In this document: one piece after another, positions 1-5,971 of the stretch
How the letters are laid out: each line of letters starts with the position of its first letter
How positions within the stretch are numbered: position 1 is the stretch's first letter
Assembly (NCBI GenBank): GCA_023434265.1
Contig: JAEYTA010000084.1
Span: forward strand, 1 to 7,988
Source of the DNA: Pseudomonadota bacterium
GTDB taxonomy: Bacteria; Pseudomonadota; Alphaproteobacteria; Caulobacterales; Caulobacteraceae
DNA length: 7,988 bases
Direction of reading: 5' to 3'
Translations under genes and position numbers: made by a program
Notes under the pieces: model-generated
Told to the model about the DNA's origin: nothing
Database searches by the model: none
What the model saw: the letters and a program-made list of their open reading frames with translations, nothing else

Positions 1-414
1 GGCGTCGAGATGTTCCGCAAGCTGCTGGACCAGGGCCAGGCGGGCGACAACGTGGGCGTGCTGCTGCGCGGCACCAAGCGCGAGGACGTCGAGCGCGGCC
101 AGGTGCTGTGCAAGCCGGGCTCGATCACCCCGCACACCAAGTTCGTGGCCGAGGCTTACATCCTGACCAAGGAAGAGGGCGGTCGTCACACCCCGTTCTT
201 CACCAACTACCGTCCGCAGTTCTACTTCCGCACGACCGACGTGACCGGCATCGTGCAGCTGAAGGAAGGCGTCGAGATGATCATGCCCGGCGACAACGCC
301 GAGCTGAACGTCGAGCTGATCACCCCGATCGCCATGGAAGAGAAGCTGCGCTTCGCCATCCGCGAAGGCGGCCGCACCGTCGGCGCCGGCGTGGTGTCGA
401 AGATCCTGGCCTAA
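1..414 (+). CDS. tuf: Elongation factor Tu, C-terminal part (5' end outside window)
   Basis: EF-Tu carries aminoacyl-tRNA to the ribosomal A site as a GTP complex in the cytoplasm. The frame is open from base 1 and encodes the last 137 residues, ending at a TAA stop. It contains the end of domain 2 (GVEMFRKLLDQGQAGDNVG, LLRGTKREDVERGQVL) and all of domain 3 (KPGSITPHTKF, EEGGRHTPFF, YRPQFYFRTTDVTG, and the C-terminal IREGGRTVGAGVV). These segments match the well-known E. coli protein almost residue for residue, so identity is not in doubt. The GTPase domain lies upstream of the window. A strong terminator follows 28 nt after the stop, so transcription probably ends here and does not continue into rpsJ as it does in many bacteria. 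Genomes of this group may carry a second tuf copy; which copy this is cannot be told except that rpsJ lies 7.4 kb downstream. Confidence 0.99.
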   Translation, partial: GVEMFRKLLDQGQAGDNVGVLLRGTKREDVERGQVLCKPGSITPHTKFVAEAYILTKEEGGRHTPFFTNYRPQFYFRTTDVTGIVQLKEGVEMIMPGDNAELNVELITPIAMEEKLRFAIREGGRTVGAGVVSKILA

Positions 415-442
415 GCCGCGATCTGACAAGCTGAAGACAGGG

Positions 443-472
443 CCCCCGCCGGAGCGATCCGGCGGGGGTTTT
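443..472 (+). terminator. Rho-independent terminator of tuf
   Basis: An 11-bp perfect stem (443-453 with 458-468) encloses a GCGA tetraloop of the GNRA type and is followed by TTTT at 469-472. The next gene is convergent (minus strand, stop at 524-526), so this separates tuf from the L,D-transpeptidase. Read on the minus strand the hairpin is followed by no T-run, so it is a poorer terminator in that direction. No better terminator for the minus-strand operon is visible between 443 and 523. Confidence 0.93.
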
Positions 473-523
473 GCTTGTCAGGGGCTCAAGACGCGAGCGG
501 CTGGGCCGCGAGCCCGGAGCCTC

Positions 524-1558
524 TCAAAGGAACCGCACCTCCACCCCCGGCTTCACCGCCGCGGCCAGTTGCTCGGCGTCCCAGTTGGTCAGGCGGACGC
601 AGCCGTTGGAGGCGGTCTTGGCGATCTTCGACGGGTCGGGCGAGCCGTGGACGCCGTAGCCGTCGCGCGACAGCTCGATCCACACCGAGCCCACAGGATT
701 ATTCGGTCCGGCCGGCACCACCACCTTCTCGTCGCCGCGGTCGTAGCTGAGCTTCGCCGGGTCGTAGGTGTAGTCGGGTTCGTTGGCCACGCCCTCGACG
801 GTCAGGGTGCCGGACGGGGCCGGCCGCTCGGTCGAGCCGATGGTCGCCGGATAGAAGGCCAGCAGCCGGCCCGCGGCGTCGAAGGCGCGCAGCGAGCGCT
901 CGCCCTTGTCGACCACGATGCGGGCGACCGCCGGCAGCGGCCCGTCGGCGACGGCCGGGACCACGAGGCGTTGGCCGGGCGTGAGGAAGTCGACGCCCGG
1001 GTTCAGCGCCTGCAGCAGGGCCTCGGTGATGTGAAAGCGCTCCGCGAGCCGTTCGCGGGCGCTGCTGTAGCCCGCCCCGCCGGCCGCCTGGGCCTTCAGG
1101 TCGTCGCCCGGCGGCGGGCTGAAGGGACCGGCGAGGTCGGCGGCGGTCACGGTGTAGCTGGTCATCGCCGGCCGTCCGTCCGCCGCCGCCAGCCGCTGCA
1201 CCAGGGCGTCGTCGATGGCGTCGCCGCCCAGCCCCTCGGCGCGCCGGAAGGCAGCCACGGCCTGGCGCGTGTTGTCGCCGGGCAGGCCGTCGATCACGCC
1301 GGGCGAGAAGGCCGAGCGGTCGAGCAGAATCTGCAGCCGGACCAGCGCCGGATCGGGCCGCGCCGGACCCGCGTCCGCCGGCGACGCCCCGTCCGCCCCC
1401 GGCGCCGGGGCGACCGGCAGCGCCTGTTCGATCTGCTCCACGGTGAAGATGGGCGCCCCCGCGGCGGCGGCCGGACGTTCACCCGCCGGCCGGTCGGGAT
1501 CGGGCGCGCCGCAGGCGGCGAGGGCGAGGAGGGCGGTCGAGGCGAGGATCAGGCGCAT
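524..1558 (-). CDS. L,D-transpeptidase lipoprotein (YkuD family) with PG-binding and LysM-like regions
   Basis: This 344-residue protein is predicted to form 3-3 peptidoglycan cross-links, or to attach a protein to peptidoglycan, in the periplasm. Residues 1-16 are a lipoprotein signal with lipobox LAAC (Cys16). An Ala/Pro-rich linker follows. Residues about 74-110 resemble a PG_binding_1 domain (RLQILLDRSAFSPGVIDG, then TRQAVAAFRRAEGL). Residues about 165-201 look like a LysM-type segment (LAERFHITEALLQALNPG, then LTPGQRLVVP). The YkuD domain covers about 211-344, with His304 in YGVHGS and the catalytic Cys320 in SNGCVRLTNWD. The His more usual before Gly-Cys is Asn here, a variant found in many family members. 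The ATG at 1558 is chosen because it starts the signal peptide; the open frame runs further upstream only by overlapping the preceding genes. It lies 65 bp downstream of the SGNH hydrolase gene, probably in the same operon. The exact cross-linking role is inferred. Confidence 0.93.
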   Translation of the reverse strand: MRLILASTALLALAACGAPDPDRPAGERPAAAAGAPIFTVEQIEQALPVAPAPGADGASPADAGPARPDPALVRLQILLDRSAFSPGVIDGLPGDNTRQAVAAFRRAEGLGGDAIDDALVQRLAAADGRPAMTSYTVTAADLAGPFSPPPGDDLKAQAAGGAGYSSARERLAERFHITEALLQALNPGVDFLTPGQRLVVPAVADGPLPAVARIVVDKGERSLRAFDAAGRLLAFYPATIGSTERPAPSGTLTVEGVANEPDYTYDPAKLSYDRGDEKVVVPAGPNNPVGSVWIELSRDGYGVHGSPDPSKIAKTASNGCVRLTNWDAEQLAAAVKPGVEVRFL

Positions 1559-1623
1559 GGCGGTCCGGAAGGTTGCGGGTGGCAAGCCAATCCGCGGCGG
1601 CCCGCCCCGTTCCGGAACGCCGG

Positions 1624-2373
1624 TCAGCGAAGCGCCGCGGCCAGCCCCTCGGCGGCCGTCTCGGCCCAGCAGGCGTAGCCGGCGTCGTTGAGGTGCAGGT
1701 CGTCGGGCCCGATCCCGCCGCGCTCGACCCCGTCCCAGTCCGACATGGCGGCGAAGCGGCCGTGCACGGCGTAGTGTTTGCGGCCGCCCTCCAGCGCGAT
1801 CAGCCGCGCCATTTCGGCGAGCGCCGGATTGCGACCCCGGAACGACGGGCTGTCCGTATCCTCGGGCAGGCGCTGCGGATCGACCAGCAGGACGTCGACG
1901 CCGGCGGCGTCGAGGATCGCCTCGCCGCGGCGGAAGTCTGCGAAGACCTCGTCCATCGGCCGGTCGCGCAGCACGTCGTTGGTGCCGATCTGCCAGATCA
2001 CAAGGTCGGGCCGCACGGCGGCGGTCTCGCGCGCCAGACGGTCGGCGGTCTCCTTCGCCGTCTCGCCGCCGATGCCCCGGTTGACCACGGTGACCTCCAC
2101 CCCCGGCAGCCGCCGCTCCAGCCCCGCCTCGAGCAGGGGGACGAAGGCGAGCTCCGGCCGGCTGGCCCCGACGCCCTCGATCGAGGACGAGCCCATGGCG
2201 AGGACGGTCAGCCGGCGGGCGGCGACCGCGGCGCGGCTGCGCGTCAGGCCGTCGTTGGCGACGACATGGTCGGCCGAGATCGGGCAGGCGGCCGGGGCGG
2301 TCTGGGCCGTGGCCGGGACGGCGGCGAGGAGGGCGAGGACGGCGGCGGGGAGGGCGAGGCGGGCAGGCTTCAA
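1624..2373 (-). CDS. Secreted SGNH/GDSL-family hydrolase
   Basis: This 249-residue exported esterase or lipase-like hydrolase of the SGNH fold has an unknown substrate; acyl or acetyl groups on lipids, glycans or peptidoglycan are typical of the family. A signal peptide covers residues 1-23 (cleavage about ATA|Q). Block I is AMGSSSIEG with Ser63 the likely nucleophile; the Asp of classical GDS(L) is replaced by Ser62. Block II is NRGIGGE (98-104), block III GTND (130-133), and block V DDLHLND with Asp224 and His227 completing the triad. The start is TTG at 2373-2371: it overlaps the TGA of the small upstream gene by TTGA, and no in-frame ATG lies just upstream. AGGA about 11 nt before it is a weak ribosome-binding site, so translational coupling is likely. 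Together with the downstream transpeptidase it suggests a cell-wall or envelope-maintenance operon, but that link is inference. Confidence 0.9.
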   Translation of the reverse strand: MKPARLALPAAVLALLAAVPATAQTAPAACPISADHVVANDGLTRSRAAVAARRLTVLAMGSSSIEGVGASRPELAFVPLLEAGLERRLPGVEVTVVNRGIGGETAKETADRLARETAAVRPDLVIWQIGTNDVLRDRPMDEVFADFRRGEAILDAAGVDVLLVDPQRLPEDTDSPSFRGRNPALAEMARLIALEGGRKHYAVHGRFAAMSDWDGVERGGIGPDDLHLNDAGYACWAETAAEGLAAALR

Positions 2374-2534
2374 GGGTTGGGCGTTCCTGTGGCGGGGTCG
2401 ACGGCGGTCTCGCCGGAGTTGGACGAGCCCTCGGAGCCCTTCGGCTCCTGGGCGGGGCGGGGCGGCTCGCCGTCGCGGGGCGGCGTGCGCTCCTGTTCGT
2501 ATTCGTTCTGGCGTCCGGGGTCACGGTCGGTCAT
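2370..2534 (-). CDS. Small hydrophilic Pro/Glu/Gly-rich protein, function unknown
   Basis: A 54-residue open frame starts with ATG at 2534 (MTDRDPGRQNEYEQER) and ends at TGA 2372-2370. I call it real for two reasons. GGAG lies 7 nt before the ATG, and its stop overlaps the TTG start of the SGNH hydrolase as TTGA, the pattern of a translationally coupled first gene. The protein is very polar, rich in Pro, Glu, Gly, Ser and Asp, with no Cys, no signal peptide and no membrane segment, so it is probably disordered and cytoplasmic. I do not recognise a family. It could serve mainly as a coupling leader for the hydrolase, or as a small regulatory or stress protein. Its short length and low complexity leave some doubt. 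Confidence 0.68.
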   Translation of the reverse strand: MTDRDPGRQNEYEQERTPPRDGEPPRPAQEPKGSEGSSNSGETAVDPATGTPNP

Positions 2535-2680
2535 GGCGGGTCTCCGTCGAGGAAAGGTTCCAAGGCAACGCCCGCGCCGGCCGGCGGCTCCGCAGCATCT
2601 CGTTCACCAATCCCCTAAACCGTAGCGCAACGGCGGCCGGGGCAGGATGGCGGCGTCGCGAGACGTCGCCGCGGGGAGCC
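2535..2680. promoter_or_regulatory. Divergent intergenic region (146 bp)
   Basis: This gap separates the minus-strand small-gene/SGNH/transpeptidase operon from the plus-strand acyltransferase gene and must hold promoters for both unless one is served from inside a gene. I see a slightly AT-richer patch around 2606-2625 containing CTAAAC, a weak -10 for the plus strand, but no convincing -35. The ribosome-binding site for the minus gene (GGAG) lies just inside its left edge. No clear inverted repeat or operator stands out. Confidence 0.4.
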
Positions 2681-3814
2681 ATGACCGAAACCCTCGACCT
2701 GGAGATCATCCGGCCGGACGCCCTGCGTCCGGAGGATCGGGCCGCCTGGGAGGCGGTTCGCGCCGGCGACGCCGCGCTGGGCCACCCCTATCTCGACCCG
2801 CGCTTCGCCCTGGCGGCGGCCGAGGTTCCCGGCGCGGCCCTGGCGATCTTCCGGCGCCGCGGCCGCGCCGTCGGCTTCTTCCCCTTCCAGCGCCGCGGCC
2901 GGCTGATCCAGCCGCTGGGCGCGCCGCTCAGCGACTACCACGGCGTGATCGCCGCCCCGGGGGACCGGCTGACGCCGGATGAGCTGGCCCGCCGCCTGGG
3001 CGGAACCCTGCGCGTCGGTGGCTGGATCGTCTCCCCGGTCGAGACCCCCGGCTTCGTGCGCAAGGCGCGCATGGCCACCGACGTGACCGGCGGCCGGCAG
3101 GCCCTGGCCGACCGGCTGGAGGCGCGCAGCCACCGCTTCTTCAAGAACATGCGGCGGCTCGGCCGCGGCCTCGAGCGCGACCACGGCGCGCCGGTCTTCA
3201 CCTGGGACGACCGCGACCCGGCGGTGCTGGACTGGATCGTCGCCCACAAGCGCGCCCAGTACCGGCGCACCCGGCGGCACGACGTCTTCGGCTGCGGCTG
3301 GACCGTCGACCTGCTGCGCCGGCTGCACGCCCTGCATCCGGACGGCTTCGGCGTGCGCGTCACCTCGCTGCGCAAGGCCGACGGGGCGCTGGTCGCGGCC
3401 GAGGCCTCGCTCGACGACCGCCGCACCCTTCACCTGTGGTTCCCGACCTACGACCCGGCCTACGGCCAGTACGGCCCCGGCACCCTGCTGACCCGGCGCG
3501 AACTCGAACAGGCCGCCGAGGACGGCTACCTCCTCGTCGACTTCGGGGCTGGGGAGGAGGGCTACAAGTCCGCCCTCGCCGAGCCGGCCGGCCCCGTCTT
3601 CGAGGGCGTCGCCGAGGGCCGGCGGCCCGGCCCGGCGGCGCTGGCCTCGCGGGCCTTGGCGCGGGGGCCGGCGCCGTTGCGCCGCTTCCAGCAGAGCCTC
3701 GGCCGCCGCTTCGACATCATCAACGCCTGCGAGACCCGCGCCGCCGACTGGTGGGCCGGCGCGGCGGGCGCGGCCTTCGCCGCCGCCCGCAAGACCCTGG
3801 GAGCCTCCGCATGA
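2681..3814 (+). CDS. FemAB/CelD-like GNAT N-acyltransferase, HfsK-type
   Basis: This 377-residue soluble protein has no signal peptide. It fits the GNAT acyltransferase group that includes CelD/BcsL-like proteins and the FemAB superfamily, which transfer acyl or aminoacyl groups to sugars or cell-wall precursors. Supporting segments are the N-terminal HPYLDPRFA (35-43), IFRRRGRAVGFFPFQRRG (56-73), GAPLSDYHGVI (80-90), the basic core SHRFFKNMRRLGRG (150-163), LHLWFPTYDPAYGQYGPGTLL (250-270) and DFGAGEEGYKSAL (287-299). These resemble Caulobacter HfsK, which modifies holdfast polysaccharide, but HfsK has paralogues, so no symbol is given. ATG 2681 is the only plausible start: no other start codon lies in frame nearby upstream. 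Its GGGGAG is only 2 nt away, unusually close. The stop overlaps the next gene's start by ATGA, so the two are probably co-translated. Substrate and link to polysaccharide are inference. Confidence 0.82.
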   Translation: MTETLDLEIIRPDALRPEDRAAWEAVRAGDAALGHPYLDPRFALAAAEVPGAALAIFRRRGRAVGFFPFQRRGRLIQPLGAPLSDYHGVIAAPGDRLTPDELARRLGGTLRVGGWIVSPVETPGFVRKARMATDVTGGRQALADRLEARSHRFFKNMRRLGRGLERDHGAPVFTWDDRDPAVLDWIVAHKRAQYRRTRRHDVFGCGWTVDLLRRLHALHPDGFGVRVTSLRKADGALVAAEASLDDRRTLHLWFPTYDPAYGQYGPGTLLTRRELEQAAEDGYLLVDFGAGEEGYKSALAEPAGPVFEGVAEGRRPGPAALASRALARGPAPLRRFQQSLGRRFDIINACETRAADWWAGAAGAAFAAARKTLGASA

Positions 3815-4752
3815 CCGACCGCCTGATCCCCGAGCTGGACGCCGATCAGCGCGCCGCCTTCGGCCGCACGCCGATGACCTATGCCCACCGCCTGCTGGAC
3901 ACCGGCCTGTTCGCGGACGACCGGCTGGCGGCCCAGCTGGAGCGGCATCCCGCCGAGCTCTTCGACATCAACCTGTTCAGCTACGACGCCGACGACCAGG
4001 TGCTGCTGCAGACCGGGACCAAGGGCGACCGCCCCGGCGCCGCCCTGCTCGAGGCGGTCAGGGCCGGCAAGGTGTGGATCCAGATGCGCCGCATCCAGGA
4101 CCACTGGCCCGAACTGGCCGAGGCCATGCGGCGCACCTTCGCCGATCTCGCCGACCACATCCCCGGATTCCGCCCGGTGCAGGTCACCGGCCAGCTGATC
4201 CTCTCGGCCCCGCAGGCCAAGGTGCCCTACCACGCCGACGCGCCGGGGGTGACGTTGTTCCACCTGCGCGGCGAGAAGCGCATCTGGATCTATCCCGTCG
4301 ACGAGGCCCACGCGCCGGCCCGGGCGATGGAGAACGTCATCATGGAGCAGTCCACCGAGGACCTGCCCTACCGCCGCGAGATGGACGCGGCGGCCGAGGT
4401 GTTCGACCTGAAGCCGGGCATGGCCGTGGCCTGGCCCCAGCACGCGCCGCACCGGATCGAGAACCAGGGCAGCTTCAACGTCTCCCTGTCGTGCGACTAC
4501 CTGACCTGGCCGGCCCGCTTCACCAACGGGGCCCATTACGCCAACGGCGTGCTGCGCCGCTGGGGCGTGCCGGTGACGCCCGCCGACCGCGCGCCGATGG
4601 CCGCGCGCGCCGCCCTGTGGGGCGCCTCGCTGGCGATGCGCCGCATGGGCGTGGTGAAGACCCGGCTGCTGTCCTACGAGCGGGCCTTCGAACTGGGCGA
4701 CGCCCCGCCGCCGCCGGACAAGGGGCTGATCGCGCCGCTGGCCATGCGCTAG
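3811..4752 (+). CDS. Cupin-like/JmjC-type putative 2-oxoglutarate-dependent oxygenase
   Basis: This 313-residue cytoplasmic protein has no signal peptide. The central part (about 120-235) reads as a double-stranded beta-helix fold: QVTGQLILSAPQAKVPYHADAPGVTLFHLRGEKRIWIYP gives the iron-binding HxD as His141 and Asp143. The distal His is in WPQHAPHRIEN, His214 being likeliest (His211 is the alternative). Lys156 or Arg157 could contact 2-oxoglutarate. The N-terminal part (MTYAHRLLDTGLF, DQVLLQTG) and the basic C-terminal tail (WGASLAMRRMGVVKTRLLSYERAF) are additions outside the core. Family members hydroxylate or demethylate proteins or small molecules; the substrate here is unknown. The ATG at 3811 has GGGAG 7 nt upstream and overlaps the acyltransferase stop by 4 nt. 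Such tight coupling suggests a shared pathway, perhaps surface glycan or precursor modification. No terminator is obvious after the stop. Confidence 0.8.
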   Translation: MTDRLIPELDADQRAAFGRTPMTYAHRLLDTGLFADDRLAAQLERHPAELFDINLFSYDADDQVLLQTGTKGDRPGAALLEAVRAGKVWIQMRRIQDHWPELAEAMRRTFADLADHIPGFRPVQVTGQLILSAPQAKVPYHADAPGVTLFHLRGEKRIWIYPVDEAHAPARAMENVIMEQSTEDLPYRREMDAAAEVFDLKPGMAVAWPQHAPHRIENQGSFNVSLSCDYLTWPARFTNGAHYANGVLRRWGVPVTPADRAPMAARAALWGASLAMRRMGVVKTRLLSYERAFELGDAPPPPDKGLIAPLAMR

Positions 4753-4775
4753 GCGCCTGACAGCGACCACGCGCT

Positions 4776-4860
4776 CAAGCAGCGAGCCGCCGCGCGGCGA
4801 GCGATAGCGCCCGCCTCACAAGCAGCGCCGCCGCGCGGCGAGCGATAGCGCCGACCTTAC
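4776..4860. repeat. Two imperfect tandem copies of a GC-rich palindromic repeat
   Basis: The unit begins CAAGCAGCG, contains the 12-nt self-complementary core CGCCGCGCGGCG and ends GAGCGATAGCGCC. Copy 1 spans about 4776-4818 and copy 2 about 4819-4860; copy 2 lacks two bases (AG) after CAAGCAGCG and differs slightly at the end (CCGCCTCA versus CGACCTTA). It lies just after the oxygenase stop, between two plus-strand genes, like the REP-type elements common in intergenic DNA. There is no T-run, so it is not a standard terminator, though the RNA hairpins could protect the 3' end of the upstream message. Confidence 0.8.
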
Positions 4861-4892
4861 AACGAGGTCATGACCTCGATTTAAAGTGACTC
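4857..4892 (+). promoter_or_regulatory. Candidate promoter with a 16-bp palindromic operator in its spacer, and a GANTC site
   Basis: CGAGGTCATGACCTCG at 4863-4878 is a perfect palindrome. It lies between a weak -35-like TTACAA (4857-4862) and a -10-like TTTAAA (4880-4885), filling all but one base of a 17-bp spacer. GACTC at 4888-4892, a CcrM-type methylation site, follows the -10. The start codon of the GIN-type gene is 58 nt after the -10, behind GGGAGG at 4930-4935. A dimeric repressor or activator site is the natural reading. The alternative is a weak terminator hairpin of the upstream pair (6-bp stem, CATG loop, then ATTTAAA). The palindrome is certain; the promoter match is modest. Confidence 0.55.
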
Positions 4893-4942
4893 CCCGGGCC
4901 CACGGACGCACCTTCCCGTCATCAGGACAGGGAGGCTTCCCC

Positions 4943-5824
4943 ATGAAACCCGCCATCGTACTCGCTTCCGCCGTCGCCGTGGCCGCCCTCGCCGGCCCGG
5001 CGCTGGCCAAGGACCCCAACGTCGAGATCCGCCACGCCGTGGCCCGCGTCGCCGTGGTGGTCGAGGACCGCGCCGACATCGCCGTCGAGGTCGAACAGGG
5101 CTCCTCGGGCCTGCCGCCCATCCGCGTCACTCGCGAGGGCGACGAGACCCGCATCGACGGCGGTCTGCGCCGGCGCGGCTGGTTCGGCGGCGACAACATC
5201 CGCAGCTGCAACACCGGCCCGGCCGGCGGCCGTCCGGGCGAGGGCGCCTCGGTCGAGGTGCGCGGCGTCGGTCGAGTGAATGTTTCGGATGCGCCGCTAA
5301 TCGTCATCCGCACACCGCGCAATGTCGACGTCAATGCGTCCGGCGCGGTGTTCGGCTCGGTCGGCCGCGGCGCGACCTCGGTGGAGCTCGGCAACGGCGG
5401 CTGCGGCGTCTGGGACGTCGCCAATGTCGACGGCCCGCTGTCGCTGAGCATCGGCGGCTCGGGCGACATGCGCGCCGGCACCTCGTCGGCCCTCGACATC
5501 GCCATCGGCGGCTCGGGCTCGGTCAGCGCCGGCCCGACCGGCGGGCTGGACGTGGCCATCGGCGGCTCGGGCGACGTGGTCGTGGCCCGCATCGACGGCC
5601 CGATGGACGTTTCGATTGGCGGCTCGGGCGACGTCCAGGTCCGCGCCGGCAACGCGCCCAACGTCGACATCTCCATCGCCGGATCGGGCGACGTCGATTT
5701 CGGCGGCGTGGCCGGCGATGTCGACGTCTCGATCATGGGCGGCGGGGACGTGAACATCGCCCGCGCCACGGGCTCCGTCAGCCGCTCGATCGTCGGCGGC
5801 GGGGACGTTCGCATCGGCAGCTGA
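4943..5824 (+). CDS. Secreted head-GIN/DUF2807-type beta-solenoid protein
   Basis: This 293-residue exported protein has a signal peptide at residues 1-22 (cleavage after ALA). The C-terminal half is a regular solenoid: seven turns carry the motif I(G/A/M/V)(G/S)(S/G)GD at residues 170, 188, 206, 225, 245, 264 and 283, spaced 18-20 residues apart. This GSGD repeat is typical of the putative auto-transporter adhesin, head GIN domain family (DUF2807). The N-terminal half (about 23-110) has a loop with Cys89, and Cys154 is the only other cysteine, so one disulfide is possible. There is no beta-barrel or anchor, so it is probably periplasmic or released; adhesin is only a family name and function is unknown. 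The start has a strong ribosome-binding site, GGGAGG, 7 nt upstream. It is probably transcribed alone: candidate promoter at 4857-4885, strong terminator at 5849-5883. Confidence 0.88.
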   Translation: MKPAIVLASAVAVAALAGPALAKDPNVEIRHAVARVAVVVEDRADIAVEVEQGSSGLPPIRVTREGDETRIDGGLRRRGWFGGDNIRSCNTGPAGGRPGEGASVEVRGVGRVNVSDAPLIVIRTPRNVDVNASGAVFGSVGRGATSVELGNGGCGVWDVANVDGPLSLSIGGSGDMRAGTSSALDIAIGGSGSVSAGPTGGLDVAIGGSGDVVVARIDGPMDVSIGGSGDVQVRAGNAPNVDISIAGSGDVDFGGVAGDVDVSIMGGGDVNIARATGSVSRSIVGGGDVRIGS

Positions 5825-5848
5825 TCCCCCGACTCTGCCGAGACGGAG

Positions 5849-5883
5849 AAGGCCCGGGAGCGTGGAACCCCCCGGGCCTTTTT
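5849..5883 (+). terminator. Rho-independent terminator of the GIN-type gene
   Basis: A 10-bp perfect stem (AAGGCCCGGG at 5849-5858 with CCCGGGCCTT at 5871-5880) encloses a 12-nt loop and ends in a run of five T (5879-5883). It starts 24 nt after the stop codon. Confidence 0.93.
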
Positions 5884-5913
5884 CGCGCCCGCAACCCGGG
5901 CGCCGGACATGAA

Positions 5914-5945
5914 AGGGCCCCGGCGGATCGCTCCGCCGGGGCCTT
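5914..5945 (-). terminator. Rho-independent terminator of the outer-membrane barrel gene
   Basis: On the minus strand a 12-bp perfect stem (5943-5932 with 5927-5916) encloses a GCGA tetraloop and is followed by CTTTC. It begins 28 nt beyond the stop of the barrel gene. Together with the 5849-5883 hairpin it forms a back-to-back pair separating two convergent genes. Read on the plus strand it is followed only by TT, so it mainly serves the minus strand. Confidence 0.88.
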
Positions 5946-5971
5946 CCTGCGCCAGGCGTGACGCGTCGGGC

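Noticed and set aside
482..515. Stem GGGCTC/GAGCCC with an inner GCGGC/GCCGC hairpin, considered as terminator of the transpeptidase gene
   Set aside because: On the minus strand no T-run follows, so a terminator cannot be supported.
1608..1619. 12-bp palindrome CGTTCCGGAACG between the SGNH and transpeptidase genes
   Set aside because: It is in a 65-bp intra-operon gap without promoter elements. Short GC-rich palindromes are expected by chance, so it was not annotated as an operator.
1559..2524. Minus-strand open frame extending the L,D-transpeptidase upstream by about 320 residues
   Set aside because: It is Arg/Pro-rich low-complexity sequence antisense-like to codon pattern and overlaps the SGNH hydrolase and small gene in another frame. 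The transpeptidase begins with a clear lipoprotein signal at 1558.
1778..2680. Plus-strand open frame upstream of the acyltransferase
   Set aside because: It lies opposite the SGNH hydrolase, has Arg/Ser-rich shadow composition, and the conserved acyltransferase sequence starts at the ATG at 2681.
3562..4770. Minus-strand open frame opposite the oxygenase
   Set aside because: It is a GC-rich shadow frame without a recognisable motif or ribosome-binding site. The plus frame has the HxD...H motif.
4776..4860. Possible CRISPR array
   Set aside because: There are only two near-adjacent copies with no spacers and no cas genes; the unit is a tandem palindromic repeat.
4816..5910. Long minus-strand open frame opposite the GIN-type gene
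   Set aside because: Its Ser/Thr/Pro-rich repeats are the reverse-complement shadow of the GSGD repeats. The plus strand has a signal peptide, a ribosome-binding site and a terminator.
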